DNA from: Brevundimonas sp.
GTDB taxonomy: Bacteria; Pseudomonadota; Alphaproteobacteria; Caulobacterales; Caulobacteraceae
Assembly (NCBI GenBank): GCA_015234495.1
Contig: JADGMZ010000112.1
Coordinates: forward strand, 1-5,132
DNA length: 5,132 nucleotides
Direction of reading: 5' to 3'
Made by a program: the position numbers and the translations under genes. Shown piece after piece: positions 1 to 5,132 of this stretch; within the stretch, counting starts at the first letter, position 1, and each line of letters starts with the position of its first letter. Under the pieces are notes generated by a model. It ran no database searches. It was given only the letters and a program-made list of their open reading frames with translations, and was not told the DNA's origin.

Positions 1-1
1 C

Positions 2-649
2 CCGGCCGCCGCCCTCCGGGCGCTGGGCTATCACGCCGTGTGGAAGGGCGAGCACCGCTGGAACGGGGTGGCCATCCTGGCGCGGGACGTCGAGCCGGTG
101 GTGACGCGGCGCGAACTGCCGGGCGAACCCGGGGACCTGCAGAGCCGCTATCTGGAGGCGGCGGTCGACGGGGTGCTTATCGCCTCGATCTACCTGCCCA
201 ACGGCAATCCGCAGCCGGGGCCGAAATTCGATTACAAGCTGGCGTGGATGGCGCGGCTGAACGCCCATGCCGCGAGCCTGCTGGAGAGCGGGGCGCCGGT
301 GGTGCTGGCCGGCGATTACAATGTCGTGCCCACCGAGGTGGACATCTACAACAGCCGCTCGTGGAAGAAGGACGCCCTGCTGCAGCCGGAAAGCCGGGCG
401 GCGTTCGCGGAACTGCTGGCGCAGGGCTGGACCGACGCGCTGAGGGAGCGGTTCCCCAACGATCCGCCGCCGTGGACCTTCTGGCAGTATTTCCGCCAGG
501 CCTGGGAGCGGGACGCAGGCCTGCGGATCGACCACCTGCTGCTCAGCCCGGCGACGGCGGGACGGCTGAAGGACGCCGGGGTGGACCGGGCCGTGCGCGG
601 GCGCGAGCGGGCCAGCGACCACGCGCCGGTGTGGATCGAGCTGGAGTAG
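2..649 (+). CDS. xth: Exodeoxyribonuclease III (AP endonuclease), 5'-truncated by window edge
   Basis: This is the C-terminal 215 residues of exonuclease III, which cuts DNA at abasic sites and degrades 3' ends during base-excision repair in the cytoplasm. It belongs to the Mg-dependent endonuclease/exonuclease/phosphatase fold. Visible motifs, counted from the first full codon, are YLPNGNP (Tyr64, matching E. coli Tyr109), GDYNVVPTEVDIYN (Asp105 and Asn107), RIDHLLLS (Asp177) and the catalytic pair SDHAPV (Asp206-His207). About 45-50 N-terminal residues, including the metal-binding Glu of the QETK motif, lie left of the window. The GTG at 38 is an internal Val within GYHAVWKGE, not a start. 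The region around FWQYFRQAW differs a little from the usual FWDYQ version but no catalytic residue is affected. The next gene follows after 3 bases. Identity is secure; I infer the missing part is intact. Confidence 0.95.
   Translation, partial: PAAALRALGYHAVWKGEHRWNGVAILARDVEPVVTRRELPGEPGDLQSRYLEAAVDGVLIASIYLPNGNPQPGPKFDYKLAWMARLNAHAASLLESGAPVVLAGDYNVVPTEVDIYNSRSWKKDALLQPESRAAFAELLAQGWTDALRERFPNDPPPWTFWQYFRQAWERDAGLRIDHLLLSPATAGRLKDAGVDRAVRGRERASDHAPVWIELE
643..646 (+). promoter_or_regulatory. Ribosome binding site for the coiled-coil protein gene, inside the end of xth
   Basis: GGAG lies six bases before the GTG at 653 and is formed by the last sense codons of xth. This supports the GTG as the start and suggests that translation of the two genes is coupled. 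Confidence 0.55.
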
Positions 650-652
650 CCC

Positions 653-1120
653 GTGGCGCGCAAGCTGAAGGTGTTCTGCTATTCCGACGGCTTCCACTCA
701 TGGACCGTGGCCACGACCTCGCGCGCCAAGGCGCTGGAAGCCTGGGGGGTCAAGCGCGACCTGTTCAAGGACGGCGCGGCGCGGGAGATCGACGTCGGGC
801 CGGACAGGGCGGCGGCGCTGGCTGCGCCGGGGGAGCTGATCGAGCGCGGGCTGTCGGTGGATGTCGGCAAGGTGGAGCGGACCCGGGCGCCGAGGGCGAA
901 GCCGGAGAAGCCGAAGTCGGATGCCAAGGCGCGGGCGAAGGTCGAGGCGCTGGAGGCCGAACTCGACGCGCTGGACAAGACGCAGGCGGAGGACGCGGCG
1001 GCCCTGGAGGCGGAGCGGGAGGCCCTGGAGAAGCGGGCCCGGGACCAGGCCCGGCGGCAGCGGACGGCGCGGGAGGACCTGAAGGCGAGGCTGAAGGCGG
1101 CGCGGGCGAAGCTCAGCTGA
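653..1120 (+). CDS. Small protein with C-terminal charged coiled coil, function unknown (TolA-like only in composition)
   Basis: A 155-residue cytoplasmic-looking protein without signal peptide or membrane segment. Residues 1-75 form a compact N-terminal region beginning MARKLKVFCYSDGFHSWTVA, with an aromatic-rich start. Residues 76-92 are a Pro/Lys/Arg linker. Residues 93-155 are almost entirely Ala, Glu, Lys, Arg and Leu and should form a long coiled coil. Proteins of this type in Caulobacterales are, as I recall, often labelled 'cell envelope biogenesis protein TolA'; that label probably reflects only the Ala/Lys/Glu-rich helix, since the TolA membrane anchor and C-terminal domain are absent. 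GTG is chosen as the start because it follows the xth stop by 3 bases and has GGAG upstream. The context suggests co-expression with exonuclease III, but a repair role is only a guess. The end overlaps metC convergently by 8 bases. Confidence 0.8.
   Translation: MARKLKVFCYSDGFHSWTVATTSRAKALEAWGVKRDLFKDGAAREIDVGPDRAAALAAPGELIERGLSVDVGKVERTRAPRAKPEKPKSDAKARAKVEALEAELDALDKTQAEDAAALEAEREALEKRARDQARRQRTAREDLKARLKAARAKLS
1113..1120. other. Palindromic shared stop region of two convergent genes (TCAGCTGA)
   Basis: The 8-base overlap between the coiled-coil gene (plus) and metC (minus) is a perfect palindrome. Read on either strand it ends in AGC TGA, so both proteins finish with Ser-stop encoded by the same base pairs. 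There is no room for a terminator between the genes. Confidence 0.9.
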
Positions 1121-2291
1121 CGGCGCGCCAGGCGGCGAGGCCGCGCTCGAGATCGGCGATCAGATCGGCGGGGTCCTCAAGGCCGATGTGGAGGCGGAGC
1201 AGTTCGCCGTCCAGCGTCGGCGGGGACCGGCGGAAGGCGAGCTGGCCGGTCTCGTGGGTGATCAGGCTCTCGAAGCCGCCCCAGGAATAGCCGAGGCCGA
1301 ACAGGTCGAGCGCCGACATCAGGGCGTGTGTGGCGGGCTCCGAGCCGCCCTGCATGACCACCCCGAAGATGGAGGCGGCGCCGGTGAAGTCGCGTTTCCA
1401 GAGGTCGTGGCCGGGGGCGCCGGGCAGGGCGGGGTGGAGGATGCGCGCCACCTCCGGGCGGGCCTGCAGCCACTCCGCCACCACGAGGGCCGAGCGGGCC
1501 TGTTCCGCATAGCGCAGCGGCAGGCTGCGCAGGCCGCGCAGGGCCAGCCAGGCGTCGTCCGGCGAGACGCGCCAGCCGAGATCCTCAATGGTCTCGGCGA
1601 TGGGGCGGCCGACGGCGGGGTCGGCGACGGCGATCGAACCCATCAGCAGGTCGGAGTGGCCGGAGACGTATTTGGTCACCGCCTGCACGCTGACGTCCAC
1701 GCCGTGGGCGAGGGGCTGGAAGGCGAGGCCGGCGGCCCAGGTGTTGTCGATGACGGTGAGCACGCCCCGCGCCCGGCAGGCGGCGGCGAGGGCGGGGACG
1801 TCGACCAGCTCGAAGGTCAGGGAGGCGGGGGACTCGATCAGCAGCAGGCGGGTGCGGTCTGTGAAGGCCGAGACGATGTCATCGACCGGGGCGTCCGGGG
1901 CGTGGAAGCGGGCGGCGACCCCGCGCGCGCCGAGGTGGCGGTTCAGGAAGCGGCGGCTGGGGCCGTAGAGGGCGTCGGTGGCCAGCACCTCGTCGCCGGG
2001 GCGCAACAAGGCGGTCAGGGGCACGGTGACGGCGGCCAGGCCCGACGGGACCAGCCAGGCCTCGCCCGCGCCCTCAAGATCGCAGAGGGCGGCGCGCAGG
2101 GCGCGGGCGGCCGACAGGTCCTCGATGCCGTACACCGGGCCGGAGCTCTCGTCGCGCAGGGCGGCCGGATCGTCGTTGAGCAGGGTCGATGCGCGCTCGA
2201 CCGGCGGGCTGACCGGCCGGCGACCCGCGCCCCGGCGGACGGCGGGGGCGATCAGGCGGGTGCGGAGGCGGCGATCGGTCGGATCGGTCAT
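1113..2291 (-). CDS. metC: Cystathionine beta-lyase (PLP-dependent, Cys/Met metabolism family)
   Basis: A complete 392-residue enzyme that splits cystathionine to homocysteine, pyruvate and ammonia in methionine synthesis, in the cytoplasm. It is a fold-type I PLP enzyme. PSGLAAV (Ser83-Gly84) holds the cofactor phosphate, Tyr109 stacks on the ring, IDNTWAAG gives Asp182 for the pyridine nitrogen, TKYVSGHSD gives the Schiff-base Lys207, and LRLHIGLED gives the substrate-carboxylate Arg366. Segments such as HPALPG.PGH..WKRDFTG and YSWGG.ESLI match E. coli MetC rather than cystathionine gamma-synthase. One oddity: where E. coli has YGRRG, this protein has Tyr54-Gly-Ile56-Glu, losing the Arg that contacts PLP phosphate across the dimer. 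The ATG gives an N-terminus aligning with E. coli MetC, although no clear Shine-Dalgarno precedes it. It is divergent from the aapJ-like gene. The reaction is inferred from family; a related lyase activity is possible. Confidence 0.92.
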   Translation of the reverse strand: MTDPTDRRLRTRLIAPAVRRGAGRRPVSPPVERASTLLNDDPAALRDESSGPVYGIEDLSAARALRAALCDLEGAGEAWLVPSGLAAVTVPLTALLRPGDEVLATDALYGPSRRFLNRHLGARGVAARFHAPDAPVDDIVSAFTDRTRLLLIESPASLTFELVDVPALAAACRARGVLTVIDNTWAAGLAFQPLAHGVDVSVQAVTKYVSGHSDLLMGSIAVADPAVGRPIAETIEDLGWRVSPDDAWLALRGLRSLPLRYAEQARSALVVAEWLQARPEVARILHPALPGAPGHDLWKRDFTGAASIFGVVMQGGSEPATHALMSALDLFGLGYSWGGFESLITHETGQLAFRRSPPTLDGELLRLHIGLEDPADLIADLERGLAAWRAVS

Positions 2292-2309
2292 GCTGCGGCC
2301 GGACGAGGG

Positions 2310-2338
2310 TTGCGGTCAAGGCTCCAAAGGCCTCTAAA
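2310..2338 (+). promoter_or_regulatory. Candidate sigma-70-type promoter for the binding protein/symporter pair
   Basis: TTGCGG (2310-2315) and TCTAAA (2333-2338) are separated by 17 bases in the 90-base divergent gap between metC and the aapJ-like gene. They match the -35 and -10 consensus at 3 and 4 of 6 positions. It is the most A+T-containing patch of the gap and would give a leader of roughly 35 bases. The opposite strand has TTGACC at 2319-2314 but no acceptable -10 before the metC ATG, so I do not call a metC promoter. The rest of the gap shows no clear operator or riboswitch. Confidence 0.4.
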
Positions 2339-2371
2339 CAGGCGGGGGCGCAAGGTCTGGAATGGCTCGGC

Positions 2372-2377
2372 GAGGAG
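2372..2377 (+). promoter_or_regulatory. Ribosome binding site deciding the start of the aapJ-like gene
   Basis: GAGGAG ends four bases before the ATG at 2382. The reading frame is open far upstream across the antisense of metC, so this site, together with the signal peptide that begins right at this ATG, fixes the start. Confidence 0.7.
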
Positions 2378-2381
2378 CGGA

Positions 2382-3488
2382 ATGCGGACAGAGGCGGTGC
2401 GGCGGACGACAGTGGCGGGCCTGGCCCTGGCCTTCGGCCTGACGGCGGCCGCCTGCGGCGAGGACGATCGCCAGGCCGAGACCGAGACGACGCCGGTGGT
2501 GGCGGCCACGGAGGCTCCGGAATTCGCCAGCCCGACCCTGGACGCCATCAAGCGCCGCGGCCGGCTGAACTGCGGCGTGCACGAAGGGCTGGTAGGTTTC
2601 GCCTACACCGACAATCGCGGCCAGTGGCGGGGCTTCGACGCGGATTTCTGCCGCGCCCTGGCGGCGGCGGTGCTGGGAAATCCCAATGCGGTGCGGTTCG
2701 TGCCGCTGAACGCGAGCCAGCGGTTCGACGCCCTGCGCGGCGGGCGCATCGACGTGCTGTGGCGGGCCACCTCGTGGACCATGTCGCGCGAGGTTTCCGA
2801 GGGCATTCGCTTCGCCGGGATCAACTATTACGACGGTCAGGGCTTCCTGGTGCGGCGGTCGCTGGACCTGGCCAGCGCGCAGGAACTGAACGGCGCCCGG
2901 GTCTGCGTGCAGCGGGGGACCACGTCCGAACTGAACGCGGCCGACTTCTTCCGGGCGCGAGGGATCGAATACCGGCCAGTGGTGACGACCAATGAGGAGG
3001 CGGCGCGCACGGCCTACGCCCGCGAGGACTGCGACGCCTTCAGCGCCGACATCTCGGCCCTGGCGGCGGCGCGGACCCTGCTGACCAATCCGGAGCAGCA
3101 CGCCATCCTGCCCGATGTCATCTCCAAGGAGCCGCTGGGCCCGGCGGTCAAGCGCGGCGACGAATCGTGGACCTCGATCGTCCGCTGGACCCTGAACGCC
3201 CTGGTGCTGGCCGAGGAGCTGGGGGTCACCGCCGAGAACGCCGGGCAGCTGGCGAAGGAATCGCGCGCACCGCAGATTCGGCGCCTGCTGGGGGTCGAGG
3301 GCCACCTGGGCCCGACCATGGGATTGTCAAGGGAATGGGCGAAGAACGCCATAGAAGCCTCAGGCAACTATGGGGAAATCTTCGCACGCAATCTCGGGCC
3401 GGATTCATCGCTCGACCTGGCGCGCGGCCTTAACGCACAATGGAACGCTCGGCCGGGCGGCCTGATCTACGCCCTGCCGATCCGATAA
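2382..3488 (+). CDS. aapJ: AapJ-like amino-acid-binding protein, predicted lipoprotein (solute-binding family 3)
   Basis: A 368-residue extracytoplasmic solute-binding protein closely resembling AapJ, the general L-amino-acid receptor of the Aap ABC system. Residues 1-24 are a signal peptide (basic RR, hydrophobic core) ending LTAAA before Cys25, a lipobox, so it should be lipid-anchored. Residues 26-50 are a Thr/Glu/Ala-rich linker. The binding domain starts at PTLDAIKRRGRLNCGV and carries the family signature GFDADFCRA (84-92), NYYDGQGF (148-155), VCVQRGTTSELN (174-185), ISKEPLGPAV (247-256), the RRLLG region (300-304) and the GLNA..A..GGL.YA.PIR ending (349-368). Cys64/Cys90 and Cys175/Cys217 may form disulfides. 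AapJ itself is about 340 residues; the extra length is the leader and linker. No aapQMP follows; a DAACS symporter begins 27 bases downstream, so co-transcription is likely. Codon use becomes poorer near the 3' end. The ligand is inferred as broad L-amino acids. Confidence 0.9.
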   Translation: MRTEAVRRTTVAGLALAFGLTAAACGEDDRQAETETTPVVAATEAPEFASPTLDAIKRRGRLNCGVHEGLVGFAYTDNRGQWRGFDADFCRALAAAVLGNPNAVRFVPLNASQRFDALRGGRIDVLWRATSWTMSREVSEGIRFAGINYYDGQGFLVRRSLDLASAQELNGARVCVQRGTTSELNAADFFRARGIEYRPVVTTNEEAARTAYAREDCDAFSADISALAAARTLLTNPEQHAILPDVISKEPLGPAVKRGDESWTSIVRWTLNALVLAEELGVTAENAGQLAKESRAPQIRRLLGVEGHLGPTMGLSREWAKNAIEASGNYGEIFARNLGPDSSLDLARGLNAQWNARPGGLIYALPIR

Positions 3489-3515
3489 CGACATCGGCCG
3501 AGGCCGGGGGGACCT

Positions 3516-4838
3516 ATGGAAACAACGAAACGCGGCGGGCTCGCCCTGCACTGGCTGATGCTGATCGGCTTCGTCGTCGGTCTGGGCGGCGGCCTGTTCG
3601 TCAACCTGGCGGTCGGAGCCGACGCGCCGTGGGTGCTGTGGCTGACCTCGAACATCACCGGGCCGGCGGGCCAGATCTTCCTGCGCCTGCTGTTCATGCT
3701 GGTGATCCCGCTGCTGTTCTCGGCCTTGGTCATCGGCGTGGCCGAGATGGGCGACCTGAAGGCGCTCGGCCGGGCCGGCTGGAAGACGCTGGCCTTCACC
3801 ATCGTCCTGTCCGGTCTGGCGGTGGTCATCGGCCTGACCATGGTCAACCTGTTCCGCCCCGGCGACGGCGTCGATGCCGACCTGGCCGCGGCGCTGCTGG
3901 CCCAGGGCGAGGCCGGCGCGGCCTCGATCGTCGGCAATGCGCCCGAGACCATCAACCTCGGCCAGTTCTTCCTCGACCTGATCCCGTCGAACGTCTTCCA
4001 GGCGGCGGCCGACAACCAGATCTTGCCGGTGATGGTCTTCGCCCTGCTGTTCGGCATCGGCCTGGTCATGGCCAGGAGCCCGGCCACCGACAGGCTGCAG
4101 GAGGTGGTGCTGGGCCTGTTCGAGATCACCATGAAGCTGATCAACCTGGTGATCAAACTGGCCCCCTTCGCCATCGCGGCGCTGATGTTCAACCTCGCCG
4201 CCCTGTTCGGCTGGGACCTGCTGGTGCGGCTGGCGGCCTATGTCGGCGTCGCCGTGGGCGCGATGCTGATCCACATGTTCGTGGTCTATCCGATCGCGGT
4301 TTGGACCCTGGGCGGCATGTCGCCGCTGAAATTCTTCAAGGCCATCCGTGAGCCGATGGTGGTGGCCTTCTCCACCGCCTCGTCCAACGCCAGCCTGCCG
4401 GTGTCGCTGCGCGCCGCCGAGTTCGAGCTCAAGCTGCCGCGCAAGATCGCCCGCTTCGTCCTGACCGTCGGGGCCACGGCGAACCAGAACGGCACCGCCC
4501 TGTTCGAGGGCGTCACGGTGCTGTTCCTGGCCCAGTTCTTCGGCATCGACCTGACCATCTGGCAGCAGGTCATCGTCATGCTGGTCTGCATCCTCGGCGG
4601 CATCGGCACGGCGGGCGTGCCGGCCGGGTCGCTGCCGGTGGTGGCGATGATCCTGGTTATGGTCGGGGTGCCGCCGGAAGGCATCGGGCTGATCCTCGGC
4701 GTCGACCGCTTCCTCGACATGTGCCGGACCACGCTGAACGTCACTGGCGACCTGGTGGCGGCGACGGTGGTGTCGCGCGGCGAGAGCGACGAGGTGGTGC
4801 CGCCCGACCTGGCCGAGCCGGTGGCCCCGAGGGCCTAG
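3516..4838 (+). CDS. Dicarboxylate/amino acid:cation symporter (DAACS, SLC1/GltP family)
   Basis: A complete 440-residue inner-membrane protein with about eight membrane helices and two re-entrant hairpins, importing acidic amino acids or C4-dicarboxylates with cations. Family landmarks are [18 protein letters not shown] (58-75), [21 protein letters not shown] (156-176), hairpin 1 TASSNASLP (287-295), the TM7 motif NQNGT (323-327), hairpin 2 [14 protein letters not shown] (361-374) and TM8 Asp397, Asp401, Arg404, Asn408 and Asp412. These last five have the same spacing as Asp390 to Asp405 in archaeal GltPh, and Arg404 corresponds to the Arg that binds the substrate side-chain carboxylate. The usual NMDGT is NQNGT and hairpin 1 lacks the SSS run, so cation coupling may differ. 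A G-rich Shine-Dalgarno (3506-3512) precedes the ATG. The last 20 residues form an acidic, Pro-rich cytoplasmic tail. Exact substrate cannot be read from sequence. Confidence 0.93.
   Translation: METTKRGGLALHWLMLIGFVVGLGGGLFVNLAVGADAPWVLWLTSNITGPAGQIFLRLLFMLVIPLLFSALVIGVAEMGDLKALGRAGWKTLAFTIVLSGLAVVIGLTMVNLFRPGDGVDADLAAALLAQGEAGAASIVGNAPETINLGQFFLDLIPSNVFQAAADNQILPVMVFALLFGIGLVMARSPATDRLQEVVLGLFEITMKLINLVIKLAPFAIAALMFNLAALFGWDLLVRLAAYVGVAVGAMLIHMFVVYPIAVWTLGGMSPLKFFKAIREPMVVAFSTASSNASLPVSLRAAEFELKLPRKIARFVLTVGATANQNGTALFEGVTVLFLAQFFGIDLTIWQQVIVMLVCILGGIGTAGVPAGSLPVVAMILVMVGVPPEGIGLILGVDRFLDMCRTTLNVTGDLVAATVVSRGESDEVVPPDLAEPVAPRA
4835..4838. other. Shared CTAG stop of two convergent genes
   Basis: The symporter ends with TAG at 4836-4838 and the minus-strand ABC gene ends with TAG at 4837-4835. 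The two stops share a palindromic CTAG, leaving no terminator space between the genes. Confidence 0.9.
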
Positions 4839-5132
4839 GCCGGGCCCGCGGCGCCGCTCATGCCGGCGTACAGATCGGCCTCGAAGGCCGCGATGTCCGT
4901 CCGCAGGACCGGCAGGGCCCCGGGCGGGTAGCGGCGCAGCACGCCGCCTTCGTGCAGCACCACGCCCTGGTCGCAGTTGAGCACGAAGGCGGCGGCGTCG
5001 TGCAGGGTGGTGATGACGGTGCGGCCCTGTTCCGTCGCCCGCCGCAGCAGGCCCCGCAGCTCATGGGCGGCGATCGGGTCGAGCCAGTTGAACGGCTCGT
5101 CCAGAACCAGCACGGGCCGTTCGCCAATGAAG
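4835..5132 (-). CDS. ABC transporter ATP-binding protein, C-terminal fragment cut by window edge
   Basis: The last 98 residues of an ABC ATPase, which couples ATP hydrolysis to transport at the cytoplasmic face of the membrane. Visible, counted from the first full codon at the edge, are Walker B VLVLDEP (Asp11 and catalytic Glu12), the D-loop NWLDP (Asp18) and the H-loop TTLHD (His44), followed by the usual terminal strand region [18 protein letters not shown]. Walker A and the LSGG signature must lie right of the window. The GTG at 5113 is an internal Val in [10 protein letters not shown], not a start. The order Walker B, D-loop, H-loop and their spacing look intact, so I see no sign of decay. 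The substrate cannot be inferred. Because it lies on the opposite strand it is not part of the aapJ-like/symporter unit and is not an obvious partner (AapP) for the binding protein. Confidence 0.88.
   Translation of the reverse strand, partial: FIGERPVLVLDEPFNWLDPIAAHELRGLLRRATEQGRTVITTLHDAAAFVLNCDQGVVLHEGGVLRRYPPGALPVLRTDIAAFEADLYAGMSGAAGPA

Noticed and set aside
40..1290. Plus-strand 416-codon frame overlapping xth, the coiled-coil gene and the end of metC.
   Set aside because: Low-complexity Gly/Arg/Ala translation crossing three real genes; a high-G+C shadow.
2291..2319. Minus-strand TTGACC at 2319-2314 as the -35 box of a metC promoter.
   Set aside because: A -10 at normal spacing would fall on GCAGCA overlapping the ATG, which does not resemble a -10 box.
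1188..2381. Open plus-strand frame antisense to metC that runs in frame into the aapJ-like gene, suggesting a giant fusion protein.
   Set aside because: The translation is Gly/Ala/Arg-rich without recognisable domains, mirrors metC codons, and the real gene has its own ribosome binding site and signal peptide at 2382.
2334..3305. Minus-strand open frame of 323 codons opposite the aapJ-like gene.
   Set aside because: The plus strand clearly encodes a conserved binding protein; the antisense translation has no family features.
3495..3506. Short inverted repeat CGGC-CGAG-GCCG between the aapJ-like gene and the symporter, as a possible terminator.
   Set aside because: The stem is only 4 bp with no T run, and it abuts the symporter's ribosome binding site. 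Such repeats are common by chance in G+C-rich DNA.
3405..4274. Long minus-strand open frames opposite the symporter (also 3467-4192).
   Set aside because: The products are Gln/Asp/His/Arg-rich low-complexity translations typical of the antisense of a G+C-rich membrane protein gene; no domain and no ribosome binding site.

Overview
The window is a densely packed, very G+C-rich stretch of bacterial chromosome. Codons end mostly in G or C, and no gap between genes exceeds about 90 bases. The protein types and gene style (a long coiled-coil protein after exonuclease III, an AapJ-type binding protein, an alphaproteobacterial-style MetC) suggest an alphaproteobacterium, plausibly Caulobacterales such as Caulobacter or Brevundimonas. 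That placement is an inference from general knowledge, not from a marker gene. I see no RNA gene, CRISPR array, insertion sequence, phage gene or long repeat.

Layout: (1) bases 2-649, plus strand: the C-terminal part of exonuclease III (DNA repair), cut by the left edge. (2) 653-1120, plus strand, three bases later: a small protein of unknown function with a charged coiled-coil tail. (3) 1113-2291, minus strand: complete cystathionine beta-lyase (MetC, methionine synthesis), converging on gene 2 and overlapping it by 8 bases. (4) 2292-2381: a 90-base divergent intergenic region with a candidate promoter for the next gene. (5) 2382-3488, plus strand: an AapJ-like amino-acid-binding protein that looks like a lipoprotein. 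(6) 3516-4838, plus strand: a dicarboxylate/amino acid:cation symporter (DAACS/SLC1 family), 27 bases downstream. (7) 4835-5132, minus strand: the C-terminal end of an ABC ATPase, cut by the right edge and overlapping gene 6 by 4 bases.

How they work together: exonuclease III and the coiled-coil protein look co-transcribed and possibly translationally coupled. MetC stands alone. The binding protein and the symporter probably form a two-gene amino-acid uptake unit. This is the most interesting part of the window. An AapJ-type binding protein normally serves an ABC permease (AapQMP), but here no Aap permease or ATPase follows, a secondary transporter does, and the binding protein carries a lipobox. 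The symporter also has NQNGT where its family usually has NMDGT at a cation-coupling site. Most of the remaining sequence is ordinary housekeeping DNA, and I do not claim a proven new system.
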